64,000 nt of DNA, taken from Bacteroides caecigallinarum (GTDB lineage: Bacteria > Bacteroidota > Bacteroidia > Bacteroidales > Bacteroidaceae). The DNA is taken from assembly GCF_016901995.1 (NCBI RefSeq), contig NZ_JACJLE010000004.1, forward strand, positions 38,745 through 102,744, written 5' to 3'. Shown here one piece after another: positions 54,201 through 63,790 of the stretch. The translations under genes and the position numbers were made by a program. Numbering within the stretch: the stretch's first letter is position 1; every line of letters starts with the position of its first letter. The notes under the pieces are model-generated. The model did no database searches. It was given only the letters and a program-made list of their open reading frames with translations, and had not been told where the DNA came from.

Positions 54201-55336
54201 TCAAAACAGCTTATACCATTGCTGGTAGCAAACCATACATCGCCATCCGAATCGGTCATAATGGCATTAATTCTGTTGTCTATTAGTGAATTACTATTGT
54301 CTTTGGAGTGTCTGATCCATTCGTATGGCTGATATTTTTCTGTATATACAGTGATACCGGTAGGGTAAATTACATTCCATATACGTCCGTCATGATCAAT
54401 GCATAAGTCCTTGACAATGCTTCCATTCATTCTATTCTGTCTGGAATAGTCCTCTGTAAGGAAGCTGGCGAAAGTTCTGTCCTTCAGGTTCAGCTTATAA
54501 ACTCCGTCTCCGTCTGTTGCTATCAGAACCTCGCATCCTGAATTGCCATACGGCTTTATTGTATTTATGCTTACGTCTGTCAATACTTTACCTACATTAT
54601 GTAGAATGGCTTTATCCGTATCATAAAGGTATAATCCATTTATAAGGGAGTTTATAATCAGATATCCGGTTTCTTTGTGGTAATAAATGTAATCTATCAA
54701 TCCAACCTCATCCAAGCCATAGTTTTCTTTAGAATATGTGCCGGAAAGTGTTCTCTTGATTTTGTAAATATGTCTTTTTGATGCCAGAAAGTATTCACCG
54801 GGATTTTCATCCTGTGCTATGTATGAAATATCCTCATTTAGCAGATTGGTAATACATGAAGTGCTGTCTTTCTCCGTATTGTAAATAACAATATCTTTAT
54901 CGCAAGTCATTAATATTTCATTATGACCAAAATATATGGCAGATACGGGTAGATCCTTGTATTGCGGATATGTCTGTTTCATGTCGAATACAAGACGAAA
55001 TGAATCTCTCATCTCCTCGTATTTATATATGTATCCATCTTTTCCCGCTTCCCATAGTTTGTTCTCGGCGTCGGTGGCAAGTTGATTAAGGTTTGGATAG
55101 AAGTTTACTGTATTGTTATTTCTCGTCAGTTGGTAGTGCTTGAAATTCTTTCCGTCGAATCTGTCCACACCTTTGTGTGTCAGAATCCACATATATCCCT
55201 GATTTCCTTGGCATATAGATAGGACACGTCGGCTGCTGAGGCCGTCTTTCATGTCAATGTATTTGTATATTTGAGTGTATGAATTTAATATACATGAGAA
55301 TAATATGATAAATGTAAGGACAATTCTATAAAACAT
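51290..55336 (-). CDS. Hybrid two-component system regulator (propeller sensor, kinase, receiver, AraC output)
   Basis: A 1348-residue HTCS, the single-protein sensor/regulator type of Bacteroides. Signal peptide about 1-21; two-component-propeller repeats (about 25-685, e.g. MKDGLSSRRVLSICQGNQGY); Y_Y_Y domain (about 690-760); TM helix about 772-795; histidine kinase with AHDIRTPLTLI (His at about 818) and ATPase motifs DTGIGIP and GSGIGM; receiver domain with phospho-acceptor Asp in IISDVMMP (about 1131); AraC-type helix-turn-helix (about 1240-1345). HTCS proteins usually bind an oligosaccharide and switch on a nearby susCD locus; here none is adjacent, so it is an orphan. Confidence 0.93.
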   Translation of the reverse strand: MFYRIVLTFIILFSCILNSYTQIYKYIDMKDGLSSRRVLSICQGNQGYMWILTHKGVDRFDGKNFKHYQLTRNNNTVNFYPNLNQLATDAENKLWEAGKDGYIYKYEEMRDSFRLVFDMKQTYPQYKDLPVSAIYFGHNEILMTCDKDIVIYNTEKDSTSCITNLLNEDISYIAQDENPGEYFLASKRHIYKIKRTLSGTYSKENYGLDEVGLIDYIYYHKETGYLIINSLINGLYLYDTDKAILHNVGKVLTDVSINTIKPYGNSGCEVLIATDGDGVYKLNLKDRTFASFLTEDYSRQNRMNGSIVKDLCIDHDGRIWNVIYPTGITVYTEKYQPYEWIRHSKDNSNSLIDNRINAIMTDSDGDVWFATSNGISCFDRSAKKWINYLSSFAKDSKNDNHIFTSLCEYKTGEILAGGYMSGIYRINKNSQTANYAIRLAPDNDETPDKYIRSIIRDSDNILWGGGFQSLRMYDPQNKRTSIYPSTYPITCIKEKDKKSLWIGTIDGLYIFSKPEEKLEKFRTEEETGCVNSICITRDGSYTFVGTYGNGLFIIDNISGEVKHYTTANCSLITNNIYSLVENKYGDIVLGTENGISLFSIKDKMFTNWTGEQGLSAYNFNQGAAVNTGYGEIILGSNDGAIVLADSMKLPEKFSSHMVLDNLSIMYKPAYPGEKGSPLKKLLDETSILELEFNQNTFSINVSSVNYDNPSNIYYTWKLEGFFDEWSSPSEDGMIRYTNISPGEYRLRIRAILLDNNQLLEERNISIIIKSPIWLTSWAIMLYIVLIFGAAFSLYRYKMIKKDRRISQEKINFFIHTAHDIRTPLTLIKAPLGEILKKEKLSSESTMNINLALQNTDNLSELANKLMNFQKEELYSPQVSVKKYELNSYLKEYLQQFKNYAEQQEVTLKYESDFNELEVWIDRNKMDSILRNLISNAIKYTPKGGYVDINASHNKKNWNIDITDTGIGIPKKDRKKMFRYMFRGQNATNQLITGSGIGMLLTWRLIRNHEGRISFTSEENSGTSFHLSFPIRSRKYIYRDENPEEWNEANIQEGWAYTIASQEDQQTESTVTQTENNIPENAPHILIVEDNDVLRNFLMQSLADTYHTFGAENGKEALDTIRKKQPDLIISDVMMPIMNGYELCKAVKGNMATSHIPFIMLTALGEKKDIIDGLKTKADLYIVKPFDITLLKANISNVLENRDLIRKRLQELIVSLPQQKEDTDENSISSEENDVPEMISTLDEEFIRKVTGLIKEGLGKGLNVDTLCAAVNMSRTSFYNKIKALTGEPPAELIRNIRMQEAAILLKTKEYTVSEVSDMLGFADPKYFADTFKKYYGVPPRDYMKSVNN

Positions 55337-55400
55337 GGCATTATGAAGTTATACATTGCAAATGTCGCTAAAAATGATTGGAAATCAAAATAAAACGAAA

Positions 55401-55436
55401 AAAAGGTTTTCCCGATTTTACCCGGGAAAACCTTTT
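55401..55436 (-). terminator. Terminator of purL
   Basis: A perfect 14-bp stem (AAAAGGTTTTCCCG and CGGGAAAACCTTTT) with an 8-base loop; on the minus strand it is followed by a T run. It lies 29 bases after the purL stop. Confidence 0.92.
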
Positions 55437-55465
55437 TGATATTATTAATAACAAAATGTTACGTA

Positions 55466-58400
55466 TTATTTCTTGTTTGCTTCAACCCATTTGCGAGCAT
55501 TTACGAATGCCTCCATCCATGGAGTAATCTGGTCTTCACCAAGACGTTCTGCTGGATAATAAGCATTTTCCCATGGGAAGCAAGCTCTTTCAAGGTGTGG
55601 CATCATTGCAAGATGACGTCCGTCCTGTGAAGCGATACCTGCTACGCTGTAGTCTGAACCGTTAGGATTACCAGGATATTCATCGTATGAATACTTCAGA
55701 ACTACATTATAGTGGTCTTCAGGATAAGGCAATGAGAACTTACCTTCTCCGTGAGCTACCCAGATACCGAGCTTAGAACCGCTCAATGAGCCGAACATTA
55801 CGCTGCGGTTCATAGGAACTGTCACGCCAAGGAAGTTAGATTCAAACTTGTGTGAGTCGTTATGAAGCATCTTGCCTTTCTTCTTGTCTTCAGGAGTGAT
55901 AAGTCCGAGTTCCATCATCAGCTGGCAACCGTTACATACACCGAGTGACAATGTATCCTGGCGTGCGTAGAAGTTGTCAAGAGCTGCTTTAGCTTTAGGA
56001 TTGAACAGGAAGCTACCGGCCCATCCCTTAGCAGAACCAAGAACGTCAGAGTTAGAGAAACCACCGCAGAATACAATCATGTTGATGTCTTCCAATGTTT
56101 CGCGACCACTTACAAGGTCAGTCATTGTAACGTCCTTAACGTCGAATCCTGCAAGGTAAAGCATGTATGCCATTTCACGTTCACCGTTAGTACCTTTCTC
56201 GCGGATGATAGCAGCCTTGATACCGCTTGGAGTACGACGGTCAGGATCAAGTCCGAACTGAGAAAGCTTACCTGTGAATGAAGGGTTGAATGCAAATTCA
56301 ACAGGCTGCTGTTTGTAGTTTTCGAAACGCTTCTTGGCACATCCGTTCATGCTCTGATGACGATCCATCAGGTATGAAGTAGAATACCATACGTCGCGCA
56401 GATAGTCGATACCGAACTGGTAAGTTGCACCATCCTTAGAAACGAGGATATGACGTTCTTCTGTCGGTTTACCAAGTTTCACGAAACCAACGCCTGCATC
56501 TTCAAGAATCTTCTTGACTTCAGCTTTGTTCTTATCTGCTACCTGTATAACGATACCCGGATTTTCTGCAAACAGAATCTTGACAATATCATCACATTTA
56601 ATCTTGTCAAGTTCGATTTCCATACCGCCTTCTGTGTTAGCGAAACACATTTCAAGCAATGTAGTGATAAGACCACCGGCAGAAATATCGTGACCTGCAA
56701 GAATCAGTCCCTTGTTGATAAGTTCCTGAACTGCGAGGAATGCATCGCGGAAGTATTCTGGGTTCTGTACTGTAGGAACATCGCTACCTACCTTGTTGAG
56801 GCTTTGAGCAAAAGCAGAACCTCCAAGACGCAACTGGTCGAAACTGAAGTCTATATGATAGAATGTAGATTTTTCCTTATTAACCATAACAGGAGAAACC
56901 ACCTTCTTGACGTCGCTTACTTCACCACCTGCAGAAACGATTACTGTTCCCGGGCTGATAATCTTTTCTCCGTTAGGATATTTTTGAGTCATTGACAATG
57001 AGTCCTTACCTGTAGGAACGTTTATCTGAAGTGAGCAGCAGAAGTCAGATAAAGCCTTCACTGCTGTATAAAGTCTTGCATCTTCACCTTCCTGTGAGCG
57101 GCAAGGCCACATCCAGTTGGCAGAAAGAGAAATGCTGTCCATACCGTCTGCCAAAGGAGCCCATACAAGGTTTGTCAGAGCTTCAGAAACGGCAAGAACA
57201 GAACCTGCAGCAGGATCTGCAAGTGCAGCCTGAGGAGCGTGACCGATAGCTGTTGCGATACCGGCATTTCCACGATAGTCGAGAGCTACCACACCACAGT
57301 CACTCAATGGCAACTGAAGTTCACCCTGACACTGCTGACGTGCAATCTTACCTGTTACCGAACGGTCAACCTTATTTGTCAACCAGTCCTTACAAGCTAC
57401 AGCTTCAAGCTGAAGAACAGTTCTAACGTATTCGTTCAGTTTTGCCGCATCGTATGATACATTTTCATATTTACGTTCTACGGTCTTGTCAACCATATAT
57501 GTCTTAGGAGAAGAACCGAACATTTGGTCAACAGCCAGGTCGAATGGACGGACGCCGTCAGCCTGTTCGAATACGAAACGGTGGTCGCCTGTAGTTTCAC
57601 CTACAACGTACATAGGAGCACGTTCGCGTTCAGCAATCTTTCTTACGTGGTCAATAGCCTTTTCATCGATAAGCAATCCCATACGTTCCTGAGATTCGTT
57701 TGCGATGATTTCCTTAGCAGAAAGAGTTTCGTCACCGATAGGAAGCTTGTCCATGTGGATAAGACCACCGCAATCTTCTACAAGCTCAGACAGACAGTTC
57801 ACGTGACCTGCCGAACCGTGGTCGTGGATAGAAACGATAGGGTTTTCATCTTCTTCACAAAGTGAACGAACCACGTTGTAAGCACGTTTCTGCATTTCCG
57901 CGTTTGCACGCTGTACGGCGTTAAGCTCGATTCCAGAAGAATAACGTCCTGTCTCAACAGAAGATACAGAACCACCACCAAGACCGATACGATAGTTGTC
58001 ACCACCAAGAACCACAACTTCGTTACCAGCTTCAGGGCTACCCTTCAAGCAGTCACGCTGAGTACCGTAACCTACACCACCGGCAAGCATGATAACCTTG
58101 TCGTAAGCATACTTTTCGTTGTTTTCCTGATGTTCGAATGTAAGTACAGAACCACAGATAAGCGGCTGACCGAACTTGTTACCGAAGTCAGAAGCACCGT
58201 TTGAAGCCTTGATAAGAATCTGTTCCGGAGTCTGATACAACCACTGGCGTACAGGAAGAATGTTTTCCCATTCGCGTCCTTCTTCCGAACGAGGATAAGA
58301 AGTCATGTAAACGGCTGTACCGGCGATAGGCCATGAACCTTTACCACCACCCATACGGTCGCGGATTTCACCACCTGTACCAGTTGATGCACCGTTGAAC

Positions 58401-59170
58401 GGTTCTACAGTAGTAGGGAAGTTATGAGTCTCAGCTTTCAGTGAGATAACAGTCTTGATATCTTTGATTACGAAATAATCAGAAGTAGAGTGATCTTTCG
58501 GAGCGAACTGTTCCACAACAGGACCTTCAGCGAATGCTACATTATCCTTATATGCTGAAATAATCTTGTTAGGATTTTCGTTTGTTGTTTTCTTGATCAT
58601 CTGGAAGAGTGATGATTCCATTTCCTGTCCGTCGATGATGAAAGTACCACCGAATATTTTGTGACGGCAGTGTTCTGAGTTGATTTGTGCGAAACCGAAC
58701 ACCTCTGAGTCGGTAAGCTTGCGTCCCAGGTCTTTTTCCACTTTAAGCAGATAGTCCATTTCCTCGCGTGAGAGAGCCAGACCTTCCTGCTCGTTATATT
58801 CTTCCAGGTTTTCTATGTAAATAATAGGTTGCGGTTTGATATTCACATCAAATATTTCCTGATTCAAGCCTTTGTACATACGCTGAAGCATAGGGTCGTA
58901 TTCAGCGTTTTCATCTTTTACAGGGAAATATTCCTCTATACGGCGTATTCCGCTTATACCCATGTTCTGAGTGATCTCTACGGCATTCGTACTCCATGGA
59001 GTAATCATTTCTCGGCGTGGACCGATGAAGCATCCTTTCAGGTTATCTTCAGTCTCTACAGTTGCGTCACTGTAAAGCCAGCATAACTTTTTGATGTCTT
59101 CAGCATTCAATTCCTGACTGCATGAAGTAGCAATCACGCTTTTACTAGGGGTTCTGAAAAATAGAATCAT
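55466..59170 (-). CDS. purL: Phosphoribosylformylglycinamidine synthase, single-chain
   Basis: A 1234-residue enzyme of purine synthesis that makes FGAM from FGAR, glutamine and ATP. The single-chain form joins the PurS-like N-terminal, two AIRS-like ATP-binding domains (with KAETHNFPTTVEPFNGASTGTGGEIRD in the first half) and a C-terminal glutamine amidotransferase, where the nucleophile Cys lies in LGVCNGCQ (about 1076) and AHGEGKFSLP follows. Length matches the large type. The gene is alone, with its own promoter and a strong terminator. Confidence 0.96.
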   Translation of the reverse strand: MILFFRTPSKSVIATSCSQELNAEDIKKLCWLYSDATVETEDNLKGCFIGPRREMITPWSTNAVEITQNMGISGIRRIEEYFPVKDENAEYDPMLQRMYKGLNQEIFDVNIKPQPIIYIENLEEYNEQEGLALSREEMDYLLKVEKDLGRKLTDSEVFGFAQINSEHCRHKIFGGTFIIDGQEMESSLFQMIKKTTNENPNKIISAYKDNVAFAEGPVVEQFAPKDHSTSDYFVIKDIKTVISLKAETHNFPTTVEPFNGASTGTGGEIRDRMGGGKGSWPIAGTAVYMTSYPRSEEGREWENILPVRQWLYQTPEQILIKASNGASDFGNKFGQPLICGSVLTFEHQENNEKYAYDKVIMLAGGVGYGTQRDCLKGSPEAGNEVVVLGGDNYRIGLGGGSVSSVETGRYSSGIELNAVQRANAEMQKRAYNVVRSLCEEDENPIVSIHDHGSAGHVNCLSELVEDCGGLIHMDKLPIGDETLSAKEIIANESQERMGLLIDEKAIDHVRKIAERERAPMYVVGETTGDHRFVFEQADGVRPFDLAVDQMFGSSPKTYMVDKTVERKYENVSYDAAKLNEYVRTVLQLEAVACKDWLTNKVDRSVTGKIARQQCQGELQLPLSDCGVVALDYRGNAGIATAIGHAPQAALADPAAGSVLAVSEALTNLVWAPLADGMDSISLSANWMWPCRSQEGEDARLYTAVKALSDFCCSLQINVPTGKDSLSMTQKYPNGEKIISPGTVIVSAGGEVSDVKKVVSPVMVNKEKSTFYHIDFSFDQLRLGGSAFAQSLNKVGSDVPTVQNPEYFRDAFLAVQELINKGLILAGHDISAGGLITTLLEMCFANTEGGMEIELDKIKCDDIVKILFAENPGIVIQVADKNKAEVKKILEDAGVGFVKLGKPTEERHILVSKDGATYQFGIDYLRDVWYSTSYLMDRHQSMNGCAKKRFENYKQQPVEFAFNPSFTGKLSQFGLDPDRRTPSGIKAAIIREKGTNGEREMAYMLYLAGFDVKDVTMTDLVSGRETLEDINMIVFCGGFSNSDVLGSAKGWAGSFLFNPKAKAALDNFYARQDTLSLGVCNGCQLMMELGLITPEDKKKGKMLHNDSHKFESNFLGVTVPMNRSVMFGSLSGSKLGIWVAHGEGKFSLPYPEDHYNVVLKYSYDEYPGNPNGSDYSVAGIASQDGRHLAMMPHLERACFPWENAYYPAERLGEDQITPWMEAFVNARKWVEANKK

Positions 59171-59244
59171 AACATTTATATTGTTTTTGAGTTTAAAGAC
59201 ATTCTGTAATTGTAAAACAAATAAAAAACATATATAATATGTTG

Positions 59245-59275
59245 CAAAGGTACATAAAAGCCTGTTTTTACGAAA
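59245..59275 (-). promoter_or_regulatory. Promoter of purL
   Basis: On the minus strand TTTC (59272-59275), 19-base spacer and TACCTTTG (59245-59252); leader about 65-70 bases. Confidence 0.6.
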
Positions 59276-59328
59276 GAAAATCTACATGAATTATAGGTAC
59301 TTTCGCAAAAAAGTCACATCTTTGCACT

Positions 59329-59988
59329 ATGAATTGGTTAGAGCAAGTTACTATACTGGATTTATTGGTAAAGGGTTTTGTTATTGGGGTAGTGGTTTCG
59401 GCACCACTCGGACCCGTTGGCGTTCTTTGTATTCAGCGAACACTGAATAAGGGACGTTGGTTCGGTTTTGTAACTGGTCTTGGCGCTGCATTGAGCGATA
59501 TAGGCTATTCATTGATAACGGGTTACGGCATGAGCTTTATGGATGATCTTATTATCAAGCACCAGACTTTGTTGCAGATAGTAGGTAGTATAATGCTTCT
59601 GGCTTTCGGTATCTATACATTCAGAAGTAACCCTGTAAAAGCTTTGCGTCCGGTTTCCGGTAAACGCGGTTCATATCTTCATAATTTCATCACAGCATTT
59701 TTTGTTACATTATCCAATCCTCTGATTATATTTCTTTTTGTAGGTCTTTTTGCAAGATTTTCATTTGTCATGCCAGGAAGTCCTGTCGGTTTTCAGTTGG
59801 TTGGATATCTGGCTATCGTGTTAGGTGCTCTGACATGGTGGTTCAGCATTACATATTTCGTTAATAAAGTTCGTAATCATTTCAATGTCCGTGGCATTTG
59901 GATTTTAAACCGTGTTATTGGTATCATTGTAATAGTAGCCTCTATAGTGGGCTTGGTTTTGGCATTATTAGGAAATTCATTATATTGA
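59329..59988 (+). CDS. LysE family transporter
   Basis: A 219-residue inner membrane protein with about six helices and the LysE/RhtB pattern: SAPLGPVGVLCIQRTLNKGRWFGFVTGLGAALSD (about 24-57) with the GP motif in helix 1 and FVTLSNPLIIFLFVGLFA (about 125-142). The family exports amino acids or related compounds; substrate not evident. The ATG is only 5 bases after a TTTG that could be part of a -7 box (CATCTTTG), so a leaderless transcript is possible. The DUF4924 gene follows by 3 bases. Confidence 0.88.
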   Translation: MNWLEQVTILDLLVKGFVIGVVVSAPLGPVGVLCIQRTLNKGRWFGFVTGLGAALSDIGYSLITGYGMSFMDDLIIKHQTLLQIVGSIMLLAFGIYTFRSNPVKALRPVSGKRGSYLHNFITAFFVTLSNPLIIFLFVGLFARFSFVMPGSPVGFQLVGYLAIVLGALTWWFSITYFVNKVRNHFNVRGIWILNRVIGIIVIVASIVGLVLALLGNSLY

Positions 59989-59991
59989 TAT

Positions 59992-60534
59992 ATGTATATA
60001 TCTCAACAGTTAAAACAGCAGAATATAGCTGAATATCTGCTTTATATGTGGCAGATAGAAGATTTGCTTCGTGCGTATCATTTTGATATGGACAGGATAA
60101 AGAAGGATATAGTCGATCCATATCCTGTGTCGGAAGAACAGAAAGCGACACTGTTCCAATGGTATAAGGATCTTGCAAACATGATGCACGACGAGGGTGT
60201 GATGGAGAAAGGTCATGTCCAGATAAACAAGAATATAATAGTCTGGCTTACAGACCTGCATTTGCAATTGCTCCGCTCTCCTAAATATCCATATTATAGT
60301 GCAGCATATTATAAGGCCCTTCCTTTTATTGTAGAACTTAGGGCAAAAGGTGCGGATAAGGATGTTCCGGAGCTGGAAACATGTTTTGATGCCATGTATG
60401 GCGTACTTATGCTGAAACTTCAGAAAAAGGAAATAAGCGAGGAAACACAGAAAGCCATTAAAGTGATAAGCGACCTTCTGGCTATTCTTGCCGATTATTA
60501 TATAAAAGATAAGAAAGGAGAATTGGAGTTATGA
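59992..60534 (+). CDS. DUF4924 family protein
   Basis: A 180-residue, mostly helical, acidic cytoplasmic protein with no membrane segment or signal. It fits DUF4924, a Bacteroidetes family that I recall next to rfbD. Charged helices are visible (NIAEYLLYMWQIEDLLRAY; KLQKKEISEETQKAIKVISD). It lies 3 bases after the LysE gene and its stop overlaps the rfbD start (ATGA), so translation is coupled. Function unknown. Confidence 0.8.
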   Translation: MYISQQLKQQNIAEYLLYMWQIEDLLRAYHFDMDRIKKDIVDPYPVSEEQKATLFQWYKDLANMMHDEGVMEKGHVQINKNIIVWLTDLHLQLLRSPKYPYYSAAYYKALPFIVELRAKGADKDVPELETCFDAMYGVLMLKLQKKEISEETQKAIKVISDLLAILADYYIKDKKGELEL

Positions 60535-61388
60535 AAAATATACTCGTGACAGGCGCCAACGGTCAGCTTGGAAATGAAATGCGTATCCTGTCGGAATCAT
60601 ATCCACAGTACAGATACTTTTTCACTGATGTGGCAGAACTTGACATTTGCAATGAGCAGGCTGTAATGAATTATGCAATGTCGAACAATATAGATATCAT
60701 TGTCAATTGTGCGGCATATACTGCAGTGGATAAGGCAGAAGATAATGTTGAACTTTGCAAGATGCTTAACCAGCAGGCTCCGGGCTTCCTTGCCAAGGCT
60801 GCAAAAGCAAGAAACGGATACCTTATTCAGGTGTCAACCGATTATGTATTCGACGGAACGGCACATATCCCATACCGTGAGGATGAAGAGACATGCCCGA
60901 ACTCTGTTTACGGTGTGACCAAACTCGGCGGAGAACAGGAAGCATTCAAGTATTGTCCTGAAACAATGGTTATAAGGACCGCATGGCTGTATTCTTCTTT
61001 CGGCAATAATTTCGTAAAGACAATGATGCGTTTGGGAAGAGAAAGAGATACACTGGGCGTTATATTCGACCAGATAGGAACTCCTACATATGCCCGCGAC
61101 CTAGCTGTGGCAATATTTGCAGCCATAAACAAGGGAATCGTTCCTGGAGTGTATCATTTCAGCAACGAAGGTGTATGCTCATGGTATGATTTTACCAAGG
61201 CAATTCATGCTATTGCAGGCATTCAGGGATGCAATGTTAAACCGCTTCATACAGAGGATTATCCTACAAAGGCTACACGTCCTCATTATTCTGTGCTTGA
61301 CAAGACCAAGATTAAGGAGACTTACGGAATAGAGATACCATACTGGATGGACAGTCTCAAGGAATGTATGGAGATATTAATGAAATAA
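60531..61388 (+). CDS. rfbD: dTDP-4-dehydrorhamnose reductase
   Basis: A 285-residue short-chain dehydrogenase that performs the last step of dTDP-L-rhamnose synthesis with NAD(P)H. The cofactor motif GANGQLG (8-14), NCAAYTAVDKAE (59-70), STDYVFDG (102-109) and the catalytic YGVTK (Y127, K131) are all present. The rest of the rhamnose pathway (rfbA, rfbB, rfbC) is not in this window, so the gene stands apart with LysE and DUF4924. Confidence 0.94.
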   Translation: MKNILVTGANGQLGNEMRILSESYPQYRYFFTDVAELDICNEQAVMNYAMSNNIDIIVNCAAYTAVDKAEDNVELCKMLNQQAPGFLAKAAKARNGYLIQVSTDYVFDGTAHIPYREDEETCPNSVYGVTKLGGEQEAFKYCPETMVIRTAWLYSSFGNNFVKTMMRLGRERDTLGVIFDQIGTPTYARDLAVAIFAAINKGIVPGVYHFSNEGVCSWYDFTKAIHAIAGIQGCNVKPLHTEDYPTKATRPHYSVLDKTKIKETYGIEIPYWMDSLKECMEILMK

Positions 61389-61394
61389 AGATTT

Positions 61395-61470
61395 AAAAGA
61401 CGAGTTGTTAGATATTAGTTCTTAGTTTTTAGATCTAACAACTGACAACCAACGACTAACAACTAAATAA
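61395..61470. repeat. Imperfect inverted repeat between rfbD and prfC
   Basis: GTTGTTAGAT and ATCTAACAAC form a 10-bp stem around a TTAGTTCTTAGTTTTTAG loop, and further ACAACTGACAACC/ACTAACAACTAA copies follow. It resembles the simple-sequence gaps near amt and the chromate genes. Confidence 0.55.
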
Positions 61471-61473
61471 TAT

Positions 61474-63042
61474 ATGAATCAGGAAATAGAAAGAAGACGT
61501 ACGTTTGCCATTATCGCCCATCCTGATGCCGGAAAGACATCGTTGACAGAAAAACTCTTGCTTTTCGGAGGTCAGATTCAGGTAGCCGGTGCGGTAAAAT
61601 CAAACAAAATCAAGAAAACAGCTACATCCGACTGGATGGACATCGAAAAGCAGCGTGGTATTTCCGTTACCACATCTGTGATGGAGTTCGACTATAACGA
61701 CTATAAGGTTAATATCCTTGATACTCCGGGTCACCAGGACTTTGCCGAAGACACTTACCGTACACTTACTGCTGTGGATAGTGTAATCATCGTTGTTGAT
61801 GGTGCGAAAGGTGTGGAAACCCAGACAAGAAAACTGATGGAAGTGTGCCGTATGCGTAACACTCCGGTTATCATCTTTGTCAACAAGATGGACCGCGAAG
61901 CCAAGGACCCGTTCGATTTGCTTGACGAGCTTGAAGAAGAACTTGTTATCCAGGTACGTCCTCTTACATGGCCTATCGAGAGTGGACCACGTTTCCGCGG
62001 TGTATATAATATATATGAACAGAAACTGAACCTTTTCCAGCCTTCAAAGCAGGTTGTAACAGAGAAGGTAGAGGTAGATATCAATACAGAGGAACTGGAC
62101 AATCATATAGGTCATGATCTTGCAGACAAACTCCGCGGCGAGCTTGAACTGATTGATGGAGTATATCCTGAATTCAATGTAGAAGAATATCTTAAAGGTG
62201 ATGTAGCTCCTGTGTTCTTCGGTTCTGCACTCAACAACTTCGGTGTTCAGGAATTGCTCGACTGCTTCGTAGAGATTGCTCCTAGTCCTCGTCCTGTTAC
62301 AGCTGTAGAACGTACTGTAAATCCGGATGAGCCTAAGTTTACAGGATTTATTTTCAAGATAACGGCCAATATCGACCCTAACCACCGTTCTTGTGTGGCA
62401 TTCTGTAAGGTATGTTCAGGCAAGTTTACCCGTAACACCCCTTATCTGCATGTACGTCACAACAAGACAATGCGTTTCTCTTCGCCTACACAGTTCATGG
62501 CACAGCGTAAGACTACAGTGGATGAGGCTTGGGCAGGAGATATCATTGGTTTGCCGGACAACGGAACATTCAAGATTGGTGACACACTGACTGAAGGTGA
62601 AAACCTTCATTTCAAAGGTCTCCCAAGCTTCTCTCCTGAGATGTTCAAATATATAGAGAATGCCGATCCGATGAAGACAAAACAGCTCAACAAGGGTATC
62701 GACCAGCTTATGGACGAAGGTGTGGCACAGCTTTTTGTCAACCAGTTCAACGGCCGCAAGATTATTGGTACTGTAGGTCAGTTGCAGTTTGAGGTAATCC
62801 AGTATCGTTTGGAAAATGAATATAATGCCAAATGTCGTTGGGAGCCTGTAAGTCTTTATAAGGCTTGCTGGATAGAAAGTGATGATCCGGAAGAGCTTGA
62901 AGCATTCAAGAAACGTAAATACCAGTATATGGCAAAAGACCGTGATGGAAGAGATGTGTTCCTGGCAGACAGTGGATATGTACTGCAGATGGCACAGATG
63001 GATTTCAAACACATCAAGTTCCACTTTACTTCTGAATTCTGA
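61474..63042 (+). CDS. prfC: Peptide chain release factor 3
   Basis: A 522-residue translational GTPase that recycles RF1/RF2 from the ribosome after termination. G1 [13 protein letters not shown] (15-27), G2 region [15 protein letters not shown]3 DTPGHQDF, G4 FVNKMDRE and later RF3-specific text (NRTSPFAF-like text is absent, but [15 protein letters not shown] and [23 protein letters not shown] are present) all agree with RF3. It is followed by a GC-rich terminator. Confidence 0.96.
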   Translation: MNQEIERRRTFAIIAHPDAGKTSLTEKLLLFGGQIQVAGAVKSNKIKKTATSDWMDIEKQRGISVTTSVMEFDYNDYKVNILDTPGHQDFAEDTYRTLTAVDSVIIVVDGAKGVETQTRKLMEVCRMRNTPVIIFVNKMDREAKDPFDLLDELEEELVIQVRPLTWPIESGPRFRGVYNIYEQKLNLFQPSKQVVTEKVEVDINTEELDNHIGHDLADKLRGELELIDGVYPEFNVEEYLKGDVAPVFFGSALNNFGVQELLDCFVEIAPSPRPVTAVERTVNPDEPKFTGFIFKITANIDPNHRSCVAFCKVCSGKFTRNTPYLHVRHNKTMRFSSPTQFMAQRKTTVDEAWAGDIIGLPDNGTFKIGDTLTEGENLHFKGLPSFSPEMFKYIENADPMKTKQLNKGIDQLMDEGVAQLFVNQFNGRKIIGTVGQLQFEVIQYRLENEYNAKCRWEPVSLYKACWIESDDPEELEAFKKRKYQYMAKDRDGRDVFLADSGYVLQMAQMDFKHIKFHFTSEF

Positions 63043-63060
63043 TTAAGATTCTAATATGGA

Positions 63061-63088
63061 AAAGCCGCTTTTGAAGCGGCTTTTTTTA
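63061..63088 (+). terminator. Terminator of prfC
   Basis: AAAAGCCGCTT and AAGCGGCTTTT around a 3-base loop, then a T run; 19 bases after the stop codon. Confidence 0.93.
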
Positions 63089-63237
63089 TATCTGTTCTTG
63101 TGAGTAATTTTTACCCATAAACAATCCTATTCCACAATATTGTGTATAAAATTACACATCTATATTTATTCCGGTTTAAAATCTGAAAATCTGGATTTTG
63201 ATTTAATATATTGATTATTAACCGGTTATGTATGGTG

Positions 63238-63246
63238 TAAACTTTG
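63238..63246 (+). promoter_or_regulatory. Variant -7 box for the PepSY-like gene
   Basis: TAAACTTTG, the same nine bases as at 15239-15247 and followed by TG in both. It lies 69 bases before the ATG at 63315. Confidence 0.45.
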
Positions 63247-63314
63247 TGGCATGCACTTTGCACTTAATTCTACGAAAACTAAACTAATTGTCTAACATTT
63301 AAAACTATTGAATT

Positions 63315-63623
63315 ATGAAAAAAGTATTTTTTGCATTAGCATTGGTAATGGGATTAGGAACAACAGTTGCATTCGCTTCAAGTTTTTCATCACCTGAAGT
63401 TACTGTAGTAACAAATGTAAACGATTTTAAACCTATAGAAATCAAGGATCTTCCTAAAGCAGTTCAGGAAGTATTGGCAAAAAGTTATAAGGACTTTACT
63501 GTTAAATCTGCAGCAGTTGAAGTTTCAGAAGACGGAACAGCTGTTTATCAGGTAACTTTGGTTGATGCCGAAGGTGAAGAAGGTGTTGTTTTGTTCAATG
63601 AAAAAGGAGAAGTACTTGAATAA
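63315..63623 (+). CDS. Small secreted PepSY-like protein
   Basis: A 102-residue exported protein: signal peptide (cleavage about after AFASS, residue 24), then a compact alpha/beta domain with LPKAVQEVLAKSYKDFTVKSAAVE and AVYQVTLVDAEGEEGVVLFNEKGEVLE. This helix-then-strands layout fits the PepSY-like/BLIP-like periplasmic domains of Bacteroidetes. There is no lipobox, so it is free in the periplasm or exported. The gene is alone; a TAAACTTTG box precedes it and a terminator follows. Function unknown. Confidence 0.75.
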   Translation: MKKVFFALALVMGLGTTVAFASSFSSPEVTVVTNVNDFKPIEIKDLPKAVQEVLAKSYKDFTVKSAAVEVSEDGTAVYQVTLVDAEGEEGVVLFNEKGEVLE

Positions 63624-63702
63624 CCTTGGTAGAGTTATAAATCAGTTTTGATTGATGAACTTTTTTATGATGTGAATTAAATTGTCTCATCTTTATTAAT
63701 AG

Positions 63703-63740
63703 AATGGCGATGCGTAACTGCGTCGCCATTTTCATTTTTT
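63703..63740 (+). terminator. Terminator of the PepSY-like gene
   Basis: AATGGCGA and TCGCCATT around a 12-base loop, followed by TTCATTTTTT. Confidence 0.8.
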
Positions 63741-63790
63741 GTACTTATTTTTTTTTGCTGTTTATTTCCTTTTAGAAAGCACTGAAAAAA

